DNA of 64,000 bases from Bacteroidota bacterium. Its GTDB lineage: Bacteria > Bacteroidota > Bacteroidia > Chitinophagales > Saprospiraceae. The notes beneath the pieces were generated by a model, which saw nothing but the letters and a program-made list of their open reading frames with translations, was not told the DNA's origin and did not search any database. The position numbers were made by a program, and so were the translations under genes. Shown here piece after piece: positions 1-7,530 of this stretch. Position 1 is the stretch's first letter. Every line of letters begins with the position of its first letter. The DNA lies in assembly GCA_029781865.1 (NCBI GenBank), contig JAKOVW010000030.1:10001-74000 (forward strand), given 5' to 3'.

Positions 1-674
1 AATAACCCGGTCAACATGCCATTGAAAATGAACATAGGAATAAGAATAAGACCAAATGATGCCAGGAACAACCCAAACTTTGGAATGCCCCAAATCAGTC
101 CCATCATGATAACCGATGCGCAAACAGCCAGGCTTTCCGCTGTATATAACTTATCCATACCTATTAGATACAGAACTATAACAATCAATAATAGGACTGC
201 TTTCCAATAATTGTCCTTTACCCCTCTTATGGAGATATACTGTTCGCAGACATGATAGACAAACATTCCGCAAAATGGGATCACCAGAAACCATAGGTAT
301 TCCTCTAATGGCAAATTGAATACATAAACTCCCAAATGATAGTTTTTGTCAAACAACCAGATCCCGAGCCTGGTAAATAATATGTCCCAGATCACAAATA
401 CAAAAGAAACAATGGCAATCGCAGGCAGGAATGCTTTCATGAACACCTTTCTGAATGCAAACATGTTCAGGATGATCCCAAATACAAATACCGGACCTCC
501 TGCCAATCCATGATGTATGAAATATAAAAACCGGTTTTCCAGAAAGCTCAGATGAATCCATTCCTTACCGGTAATCTGCTCAGGCTGTCCTTTGATATCA
601 TATATAAGATACGGTAAACCGATCAATACGGCTGAAAACACAAACCATAAAATCCATTTCAATTTGTTATTCAT
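1..674 (-). CDS. Lycopene cyclase domain protein (CrtYcd type), 3' end outside the window
   Basis: Integral membrane protein read from ATG at 674; 224 codons are open when the window ends. Hydrophobic helices alternate with short loops. Around residues 95-130 is the signature of the heterodimeric/fused lycopene cyclase family: WDILFTRLGIW, then NLPLEEYLWFLVIPF. The last visible residues (IPMFIFNGMLTG) match the start of the second half-domain. Family members are about 230 residues, so little beyond the second-domain active site should be missing. Known role: cyclising lycopene ends to beta-ionone rings in the inner membrane. It follows crtB by 69 nt on the same strand, completing a crtI-crtB-cyclase operon. 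The call is firm at family level; product ring type cannot be read. Confidence 0.85.
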   Translation of the reverse strand, partial: MNNKLKWILWFVFSAVLIGLPYLIYDIKGQPEQITGKEWIHLSFLENRFLYFIHHGLAGGPVFVFGIILNMFAFRKVFMKAFLPAIAIVSFVFVIWDILFTRLGIWLFDKNYHLGVYVFNLPLEEYLWFLVIPFCGMFVYHVCEQYISIRGVKDNYWKAVLLLIVIVLYLIGMDKLYTAESLAVCASVIMMGLIWGIPKFGLFLASFGLILIPMFIFNGMLTGL

Positions 675-743
675 TCAAAATTTTTGAACATCCGCTGATC
701 AACTAAAGGTTTGAAGTACTTATTATTTGTTCTGCAACAGGAT

Positions 744-1616
744 TTAACATGTACTACTCAAAATGAGAATGAATCCTATCCATCTTAAATGATAGCGTAT
801 GGAACAATTCAAAAGAATAATTAATTTCCTCAAATCGGAAATACGCAATCGCCTCAACAGGATATCAGAAGCATCAGATCGCTTTATTTTAAGAAAAAGT
901 TTGTGATAATACCAATAGGCAACAGAAACGCCAAGACGAACTGACTTCGGAAGTTGCTTAACTCCTATCCATGCATCGGAAAATTCACGCTCAATCTCTG
1001 CCTCAATTTCTTTTTTATGATGATTCTTAAAATGATTGAATTCTACACCGGGAAAATAAATCCGGTTGCGCTCGCGGTAATCGGAATTAAAATCTCTTAG
1101 AAAATTGACTTTTTGAAATGCTGATCCGAGACTCCGCGCATATGATTTTAATTGCTCATACTTATTTTGATCAGCTTGTACAAAAATTTTCAGGCAAATC
1201 AAACCAATAACCTCCGCAGATCCATAAATGTATTTGTCATATTCTTCTTTGGAAAATCTGGTTTTAGTCAAATCCATTTCCATACTGTCCAAAAAGGCAT
1301 CAATCAATTCCATTGGAATCTGATATTCATTCACCATTAATTGAAAAGATTGCAGAACAGGATTCAGACTAATTCCGGATGCAATTGCATTTTTTGTATC
1401 CTCCCTGAATTCTTCCAATAATTTTGATTTATCATATACATGAAAGCTATCCACGATTTCATCCGCCATTCTGACAAAACCATATAAGGCGTAAATCGGT
1501 TGACGGCATCTTTTGTCAAATAACCGAATCCCAATTGAAAAGGAAGTACTATACGAATGGGTAATTTGTTTCGTATAATTTCGGCTTAATTTTGAATAGA
1601 GCTCAATCGATGTCAT
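744..1616 (-). CDS. crtB: Phytoene synthase (squalene/phytoene synthase family)
   Basis: 290-residue enzyme that condenses two geranylgeranyl diphosphates head to head into phytoene, the first committed carotenoid step. Both Asp-rich, Mg-diphosphate binding motifs are present: DEIVD at residues 52-56 and FLRDFNSDY around 172-180. The YALYGFVRMADE stretch and the NRIYFP segment after the second motif are also family hallmarks. Length is normal. Its ATG overlaps the crtI stop codon by 4 nt (ATGA), implying translational coupling. Neighbours are the desaturase upstream and lycopene cyclase downstream. The C-terminus ends in a hydrophobic tail. Squalene synthase is the alternative, but the operon context favours phytoene synthase. 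Confidence 0.93.
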   Translation of the reverse strand: MTSIELYSKLSRNYTKQITHSYSTSFSIGIRLFDKRCRQPIYALYGFVRMADEIVDSFHVYDKSKLLEEFREDTKNAIASGISLNPVLQSFQLMVNEYQIPMELIDAFLDSMEMDLTKTRFSKEEYDKYIYGSAEVIGLICLKIFVQADQNKYEQLKSYARSLGSAFQKVNFLRDFNSDYRERNRIYFPGVEFNHFKNHHKKEIEAEIEREFSDAWIGVKQLPKSVRLGVSVAYWYYHKLFLKIKRSDASDILLRRLRISDLRKLIILLNCSIRYHLRWIGFILILSSTC

Positions 1617-3097
1617 GCGTTAAATTCTTTAATCAATAATTTAGCACTGATTTGTCCAGAAATTAATGAAGGCGGTAGCCCGGGCCCAGGATGTGCAAAC
1701 TGTCCTGCATAATAAAGACCGTTTACAAATTTGTGCTTCAGCTTGGGTTTTAAAAATGCTGTCTGAAATAAAGTATTCGCCAGTCCATAGGCGTTGCCTT
1801 TGAAACTGTTGTACTCCCTTTCAAAATCAGCAACACTCATTTCTTTTTTATACACGACCTTGTCGCGCAATTTCTGCCCGGTTTGAATTTCCAATTGGTT
1901 TATAATTCCATCATATATTCTGCTCTTATCCGTTTCCGATTCTACTATACCAGCCGTTACTGGCACCAAAACGAAAACATTCTCTTTGCCTTCCGGAGCA
2001 ACTGTTGGATCTGTTATGGAAGGAATGCAGACATAAAAACAAGGATCAGAGGGCCAAACCTTCCGGTCATAAATATCTGAAATATGTTTGTTGAGATCAG
2101 AATGAAAAAATAAATTGTGGTGCATCAGATTTTCCAATCGTTCACCAAATCCTAAATAATAAATCAGTGCTGATGGAGCTACCACCCTGTTCTGCCAATA
2201 CGAATCCGAATATTGCCTGTTTTGTTTGTCTAGCAATTTTGATTCCGTATGATGATAATCTGCAGTTGAAAGAACAGCATCAAACAATTTGACTTCTCCA
2301 TGGACTTTGATTCCTTTTACTTTTTTGTCCTCAACAGCAATATGTTCTACCGGAGCATTAAAATGAAAGGACACGCCTTTTTCAACTGCAAGCGCATGCA
2401 TTCCTTCAAACAATTTAGTCAATCCTCCCTCCGGATACCAGGTACCCAAAATATAATCCGCATAATTCATTAAACTATATAATGCAGGAGTATCTGCGGG
2501 TTTGGCTCCTAAAAACAAAACCGGAAAACACAGGCATTGCCGGAGTTGTTCATTTTTAATTCCCCTGGAAATAAGCCTTTGCAATGAAGTCAGGAGATCC
2601 ATTTTAAAAACAGACTTTAAAAGTCTCCAATCCAGATATTCCTTAAAATGAATCGATGGTTTGCGGACAAATTCATTCATGCCTGCTTCATATTTGTATT
2701 TAGAATCGGCAATAAATTTTTTTAGAAAAGCACTGCTACCCGGCTCGATTTGGTCAAACAAGTCAAACGTCTGGTTGATATCCGCGGGAATTACAATCCG
2801 TTTGTCGTGAAATATAATCTGATAGGATGGATCCAATCTGATTAGCTTAAAGTAATCAGAAGTTGATTTACCATAATCATTAAAAAATTGTTCAAACACA
2901 TCAGGCATCCAGTACCAACTCGGACCCATATCAAACCGGAATCCGGATTCTTCAAATGCCCTGCCTCTTCCACCAGCACACTCATTTTTTTCAAATACAT
3001 CTACTTTAAATCCCTGATGGGCCAATTCAATTGCAGCAGCCAGCCCGGAAATACCTGCACCTATTACTGCCACTGAAGATTGTTTTGAAATCACCAA
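1613..3097 (-). CDS. crtI: Phytoene desaturase (CrtI family FAD enzyme)
   Basis: 494-residue flavoprotein that introduces double bonds into phytoene to make lycopene or neurosporene. N-terminal Rossmann motif VAVIGAGISGLAAAIELA is followed by VFEKNECAGGRGRAFEESG. The C-terminal FAD signature is YYAGQFAHPGPGLPPSLISG. The substrate-side segment FRFDMGPSWYWMPDVFEQFF is typical of CrtI. There is no in-frame ATG before the nucleotide-binding motif. The frame opens at TTG 3097 with GTG at 3094 as second codon, and an in-frame stop lies upstream, so initiation is from GTG or TTG. It heads the pigment operon, 4-nt overlapped with crtB, and is separated from rpsA by a strong terminator. Confidence 0.92.
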   Translation of the reverse strand: MVISKQSSVAVIGAGISGLAAAIELAHQGFKVDVFEKNECAGGRGRAFEESGFRFDMGPSWYWMPDVFEQFFNDYGKSTSDYFKLIRLDPSYQIIFHDKRIVIPADINQTFDLFDQIEPGSSAFLKKFIADSKYKYEAGMNEFVRKPSIHFKEYLDWRLLKSVFKMDLLTSLQRLISRGIKNEQLRQCLCFPVLFLGAKPADTPALYSLMNYADYILGTWYPEGGLTKLFEGMHALAVEKGVSFHFNAPVEHIAVEDKKVKGIKVHGEVKLFDAVLSTADYHHTESKLLDKQNRQYSDSYWQNRVVAPSALIYYLGFGERLENLMHHNLFFHSDLNKHISDIYDRKVWPSDPCFYVCIPSITDPTVAPEGKENVFVLVPVTAGIVESETDKSRIYDGIINQLEIQTGQKLRDKVVYKKEMSVADFEREYNSFKGNAYGLANTLFQTAFLKPKLKHKFVNGLYYAGQFAHPGPGLPPSLISGQISAKLLIKEFNA

Positions 3098-3175
3098 GCC
3101 GGATATATTTTGCCGCTTATTATAACTGAAAATCTGTTATAATGTTTACCCAAAGATTTTACAAACAATGAATAC

Positions 3176-3207
3176 AAAAAAAAAGCCCTTGTTTTCGAAC
3201 AAGGGCT
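3176..3207 (-). terminator. Rho-independent terminator of rpsA
   Basis: Perfect 10-bp stem (AGCCCTTGTT / AACAAGGGCT, 3184-3193 with 3198-3207) and 4-nt loop. On the minus strand it is followed by a run of nine T (A on plus, 3176-3184). It lies 24 nt after the rpsA stop and before the crtI start, so it insulates the pigment operon. Confidence 0.92.
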
Positions 3208-3230
3208 GAATGAACCATTTTTATGATGGA

Positions 3231-5636
3231 TTATTTTTCTGCTTTACCTGCTTTCAATTTATCCTGCAGTTCTTTTAATTTGTCCATTTGACCTTCTGCT
3301 GCAAGTTTTGATTGTTCCGGCCAGGTTCCCGGATCGTGCATTTTAAATCTGGATCCTGCTTTTTCCAAAATTTCTCTCAGATGCTCTACAGAAGTATCCG
3401 CCAGAGATTGGAAGCTATTGATTCCATCAGCATGTAATAATTCTGCGATTTTCGGACCAATACCTTCAATAATTACTAAATCATCCTGACCAGACTCTTT
3501 TGCTGCTTTTTTTGCTTTTGATTTCTCTGGTTTAGCTTCTACTTCAACAGGAGCTTCCATTACAGGTTCTTTATGTTCCGCTTCCATTGCAGCCACCGGT
3601 ACTTCTGCCTGAACAGGAGCTTCCATTTTTACTTCAACAGGAGTTTCTTCTATTACAACCGGAGGTTTAACTTCTGCTTTAGCTTCCAGTTTTTCTAATG
3701 CAGCAGCCGTCTTCAATTTTGCATTCTCCTGAAATTGTTCTTTCAATGCGCTAAATCCTTCGATCTCACCCAAGGTAGTTGCTTCCGTTTTAGTTGGCAA
3801 TTTATCAGCAAGTTTTTTCGGCTTTAATGCATCAGGATCTTTTTCCTTTTTCACATTATCATCAGCTTCCTTCTTCACATCTTCAAGATACTTGATGTGA
3901 GAAACCATGATTTTCTTATCATCTCTGTTGAATTCGATCACCTTCACAGTCAGAGATTCTTCAACAGCAGCTTGCGTGCCATCTTCTTTTTTCATGTGCT
4001 TGACAGGTGCATATGCTTCGAGTCCATAAGGGAGCTGAACGGTATATCCTCTGTCATCTTTTCTGAGCACAGTTGCTTCATGATAGGATCCGACAGGGAA
4101 TACATTTTCAAACGTATCCCATGGGTTTTCTTCCAGTTGCTTATGACCGAGAGAAAGCTTTCTGTTCTCTGTATCAATCTCCATAATCAGAATATCCAGG
4201 TTGTTGCCAACTTTAGTGTATTCAGATGGATGATTGAATCTTTTGGTCCAAGACAAATCAGAAATGTGAACCATACCTCCGATGCCTTCTGACAATTCGA
4301 CAAATACGCCATAAGGCGTCAGATTTTTTACTACCCCGGTATGACGTGAGCCAACAGGATAATTGTCCTGAATCTTACTCCATGGATCTTCGATCAATTG
4401 TTTAAGACTTAAGGACATTTTGCGTTCTTCGCGATCCAGTGTAACCACTTTGGCCTCAAATTCCTGACCGAGGAAGAAATAATCTTTGGCATGAACCGGC
4501 TGACTATTCCAATTGACTTCAGATACGTGGATCAAGCCTTCTACTCCTGGTAAAATTTCGAGGAAAGCACCATAGTCTTCTATGTTTACAATCTTTCCTT
4601 TAACCACGGATCCTTCCACAATATCCATTGGCATTACTTCCCATGGATGTGGCTGAAGTTGTTTCAAACCAAGTGATATTCTCTTTTTATTTTCATCGAA
4701 GTCGAGTACGACAACGTTGATTTTCTGATTTTTCTCAAGAACTTCGTTTGGATGATTAATCCTGCCCCATGAAATATCGGTGATATAAAGAAGTCCGTCC
4801 ACACCTCCAAGATCCAGGAATGCTCCAAAATCTGTGATATTTTTAACGGTACCTTCCAATACCTGGCCTTTTTCAAGACCAGAGATAATTTGCTCTCTTT
4901 GTTCCTGAAGATCCCCTTCAATCAATGCTTTGTGAGAAACTACAGCATTCTTAATGGTTTCATTGATTTTAACCACTTTGAATTCCATCACTTTTCCGAC
5001 ATAAGCATCATAATCCGTAATCGGTTTGATATCAATTTGCGAACCAGGTAAGAAGGTCTCCAAACCATTGCAATCGACGATCAATCCGCCTTTGGTCTTG
5101 CTGATTACTGAACCCTTAATGATTGTACCATTTTTATAAGAATCCACGAGGTTTTCCCAGGCGCGAAGCAATTTTGCTTTTTTACGGCTAAGAACCAGGT
5201 GTCCTTTTTCATCTTCTGTTTTTTCCACATAGATCTCTACGATGTCTCCTGTTTTAGGATCCATTTCACGGAATTCCGTCTTTGGAATCAGACCGTCAGA
5301 TTTATAGTTGATATCCAGGATAAGGCTATCCCCTGTAACGCCGGCCACTCTGGCCTGTATGACCTGTCCATCAATAATGGAACGGAAGGTAGAATCGTAA
5401 TCTTTAACGTATTTTTTCTGGTCAGCTTCAGAATAGTTCAGGGTGTTTTTATTGCTGATAGACCAATCGAACTCGTCGTGCGCACCGGAATAATCATCGG
5501 TTTCGACGAGGGTTTCCAGGTCAACGACTTCTTCAAGAAGATCCTTGGTTGACTCCTCTTTTTTAGGCAGTTCAACTAGCTCATCTTCTTTGATTTCCTG
5601 TTCGTTTTCCGGATCTAATTTGTTTTCATCCAACAT
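3231..5636 (-). CDS. rpsA: 30S ribosomal protein S1 with extended C-terminus
   Basis: 801-residue mRNA-binding ribosomal protein. Six S1 (OB-fold) repeats can be read between about residues 88 and 600, e.g. GTVKNITDFGAFLDLGGVDG, GKIVNIEDYGAFLEILPGVEG and GVVKNLTPYGVFVELSEGIGG. The first two and the last are more divergent, as usual for S1. After them comes a charged, Pro/Glu/Val/Ala-rich linker (about 640-720). The final ~75 residues are a compact helix-hairpin-helix-like domain (LVIIEGIGPKIAELLHADGI, then DPGTWPEQSKLAAEG). This domain recurs at the C-termini of Bacteroidota ribosomal proteins. An acidic N-terminal extension of about 80 residues precedes repeat 1. Monocistronic, with its own promoter and terminator. 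Confidence 0.95.
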   Translation of the reverse strand: MLDENKLDPENEQEIKEDELVELPKKEESTKDLLEEVVDLETLVETDDYSGAHDEFDWSISNKNTLNYSEADQKKYVKDYDSTFRSIIDGQVIQARVAGVTGDSLILDINYKSDGLIPKTEFREMDPKTGDIVEIYVEKTEDEKGHLVLSRKKAKLLRAWENLVDSYKNGTIIKGSVISKTKGGLIVDCNGLETFLPGSQIDIKPITDYDAYVGKVMEFKVVKINETIKNAVVSHKALIEGDLQEQREQIISGLEKGQVLEGTVKNITDFGAFLDLGGVDGLLYITDISWGRINHPNEVLEKNQKINVVVLDFDENKKRISLGLKQLQPHPWEVMPMDIVEGSVVKGKIVNIEDYGAFLEILPGVEGLIHVSEVNWNSQPVHAKDYFFLGQEFEAKVVTLDREERKMSLSLKQLIEDPWSKIQDNYPVGSRHTGVVKNLTPYGVFVELSEGIGGMVHISDLSWTKRFNHPSEYTKVGNNLDILIMEIDTENRKLSLGHKQLEENPWDTFENVFPVGSYHEATVLRKDDRGYTVQLPYGLEAYAPVKHMKKEDGTQAAVEESLTVKVIEFNRDDKKIMVSHIKYLEDVKKEADDNVKKEKDPDALKPKKLADKLPTKTEATTLGEIEGFSALKEQFQENAKLKTAAALEKLEAKAEVKPPVVIEETPVEVKMEAPVQAEVPVAAMEAEHKEPVMEAPVEVEAKPEKSKAKKAAKESGQDDLVIIEGIGPKIAELLHADGINSFQSLADTSVEHLREILEKAGSRFKMHDPGTWPEQSKLAAEGQMDKLKELQDKLKAGKAEK

Positions 5637-5678
5637 TTTGGCATGTTTTAAAGGTTAAGAAATAATTTTTTAGCGGCG

Positions 5679-5686
5679 CAAAGGTA
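5679..5686 (-). promoter_or_regulatory. rpsA promoter -7 box (TACCTTTG)
   Basis: Matches the Bacteroidota -7 consensus TAnnTTTG on the minus strand, 42 nt before the rpsA ATG. A weak T-rich -33 (TTTTCG) is at about the expected distance. Predicted start site near 5673. Confidence 0.65.
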
Positions 5687-6004
5687 AGTTTTTTGGGGAA
5701 ATCGAAAATAAATAATTCATTCAATAAATGTTAAGGCCTCGAATGTTGGCAATCAGATCCGAAAAAAAGCTGAAGCGTTGATCCAGAAACAGTTCTATTC
5801 AAAGAAGCTAAATAAATGATTATACATATTTATTTATCAGCATATGTTGTACAAAGGAAATTCTTTTGTTGAATGCTCTAAAACAGACTTTCCGTTTTTC
5901 GATGTACACATTTAAATGAGTGTAGTTTATAAAAAAATCAACGTTACTCAATCCGGCAAACCAGAATTTTTGTAAATCCGGAATTAGCAAAAACCAAAAA
6001 TACA
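5687..6004. other. Intergenic region between rpsA and the NTF2-like gene
   Basis: About 320 nt between divergently transcribed genes. It holds the upstream part of the rpsA promoter and AT-rich sequence. Short open frames here have no recognisable protein features. No consensus promoter could be fixed for the plus-strand gene. Confidence 0.5.
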
Positions 6005-6403
6005 ATGAGTAAAGAACAAAACATTCAAATTGTAAAACAGCTTTATGCAGACGTAGCTGCAAAAAACCTCGAAGCCGTTTTTAATGCATTAACTGATGAT
6101 ATTCATTGGGCACCTCCTTATGTTCCGGAAATTCACCATACCAAACCGCGCAATGGAAAAAGCGGCGTAAAGGCTTGGGTTATTGAAATGGCATCGGAAG
6201 TAACCTACCACAAAGTTGAGCCGCAGGAAATATTTGCAGATAACGATGCTGTGATTATTAAAGGTCAATTTTCAGGAACGGCAAATAACACCGGTAAATC
6301 ATTTGAATCGGACTGGATCCATCTCTGGAAATTCCGTGATAATAAAATTTGCAGTTATAAGGCTTTCTGGAACACTGCAACCGTAAGAGATGCATTGATG
6401 TAA
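6005..6403 (+). CDS. SnoaL/NTF2-like fold small protein
   Basis: 132 residues with the cone-shaped NTF2-like fold pattern. An N-terminal helix pair (QIVKQLYADVAAKNLEAVFNAL) is followed by DDIHWAPP, a central loop and alternating strands ending WIHLWKFRDNKICSYKAFWN. These are typical of SnoaL-like polyketide-cyclase or ketosteroid-isomerase-like proteins. No signal peptide, so cytoplasmic. The substrate cannot be read, because the family is used for many small-molecule reactions. It stands alone, divergent from rpsA. A start at 6005 fits the family's usual beginning. Confidence 0.75.
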   Translation: MSKEQNIQIVKQLYADVAAKNLEAVFNALTDDIHWAPPYVPEIHHTKPRNGKSGVKAWVIEMASEVTYHKVEPQEIFADNDAVIIKGQFSGTANNTGKSFESDWIHLWKFRDNKICSYKAFWNTATVRDALM

Positions 6404-6535
6404 TTGATAATTACCTAACAAGTAATCACCAATCATCGATTTGGTTTTATTGGAGCTGTGTAAAATAAAGAGTATTATTTTGTATTTACCTGCTTAATCA
6501 GGATCAATGATTCTCATTGAAGTCGGAAGTCAAAA

Positions 6536-7237
6536 TCAATTAGAAGACCATTCTCTTTTTAGCGCTAGTGAAAAACTAAAACCCTGATTTTTCAGATAGT
6601 CCTTGAAATTGTTGGTGAGTCCTAAGTAATATCCCGCAGAAAAACAAAGCAGATTTTTTTTACCGAGATGAAAGCCTACTCCAATTTGCGGACTGACAGC
6701 CAAATTCAACTTTCTTACTTCTGATGTAATGTTGTAATTGTGTCCCGCAAGTGATTTAACAGGAAAATCATCTCCAACAGAATAATTTGCATTGATCAGA
6801 AATGAAGGGATCAAGTCTACACCGGAATAAAATATGACACCCTGGTCAAACAAAACGGATAATTTCATAGGCAATGAAATATAATTAAAATGATAGTAAA
6901 CCGGAAACGTCCCGGTGACATCATTTCCATTTTCATCTTTGGCTTCCACAAGGTCTGAATATCCCAACGGATTATAAATCAGTTCTGCACCCATACTAAA
7001 ATGTTTGTTTACATATTGCTCGAACATAATACCTCCCCCAAACCGGCTTATGTATTCATGATCGTTGTATAAATCATCGGAATAAGCCCCCGAGCGATTC
7101 ATTTGAAATTTAACTCCAACGAATCGTTTCTGTCCGGTAAGATCCAATGAGCTACAAAGTAATAGCGCCAACATATGACAGGTAAATACAATACTCCTCC
7201 TTCTGAAAATAATTTGAATTTGGTTCAATCGAAGCAT
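6536..7237 (-). CDS. Outer-membrane beta-barrel protein (porin-family, PF13568-like)
   Basis: About 233 residues. A basic and hydrophobic leader (RRRSIVFTCHMLALLLCSS) ends near LTGQKR, the likely signal cleavage. The mature part is alternating amphipathic strands with aromatic girdles, e.g. FVGVKFQMNRSGAY, HFSMGAELIYNPLGY, LAVSPQIGVGFHLG. It ends in a strand (FSFSLALKREW), as small Bacteroidota eight-stranded barrels do. The frame is open up to 7279, but a -7 promoter box overlaps that point (7277-7284). The ATG at 7237 is therefore preferred. Function beyond outer-membrane location is unknown. Confidence 0.7.
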   Translation of the reverse strand: MLRLNQIQIIFRRRSIVFTCHMLALLLCSSLDLTGQKRFVGVKFQMNRSGAYSDDLYNDHEYISRFGGGIMFEQYVNKHFSMGAELIYNPLGYSDLVEAKDENGNDVTGTFPVYYHFNYISLPMKLSVLFDQGVIFYSGVDLIPSFLINANYSVGDDFPVKSLAGHNYNITSEVRKLNLAVSPQIGVGFHLGKKNLLCFSAGYYLGLTNNFKDYLKNQGFSFSLALKREWSSN

Positions 7238-7276
7238 AGTCTTTATTCTAATCACCGACAAATTATCGTGGACATA

Positions 7277-7284
7277 CAAATATA
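7277..7284 (-). promoter_or_regulatory. -7 box TATATTTG of the barrel gene
   Basis: Exact TAnnTTTG on the minus strand. Transcription would begin near 7271, downstream of the first possible ATG (7279), so it decides for the internal start at 7237. No clear -33 element. Confidence 0.6.
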
Positions 7285-7530
7285 GCCTATTCCATCTTAT
7301 TATGTAAAAAACAACAAGATGAAATGATTAAATAAAATAATTCAATAGGGATGAATGAAACATCCTTTAGAATTGCTATTACCTATTTGAAATTATAATT
7401 AGCTAAACAGAGTTTGCTGTATTCAAATACATAGACGCAATCGCTGATGAGATCGCGACTACCTATTCATGTTTATATCTATCTATATTTTAATTTACAC
7501 CTAAAGAAAATTAACAGAGTTTATCAAATT

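Noticed and set aside
349-561. 70-codon minus-strand frame at the left edge
   Set aside because: It is out of frame with the lycopene cyclase domain gene, whose signature motifs prove the other frame.
3897-4292. 131-codon plus-strand ORF inside rpsA
   Set aside because: Antisense to conserved S1 repeats; a shadow frame.
5820-6062. 80-codon minus-strand ORF overlapping the NTF2-like gene
   Set aside because: It overlaps a better-supported gene on the other strand, and its composition is that of AT-rich non-coding DNA.
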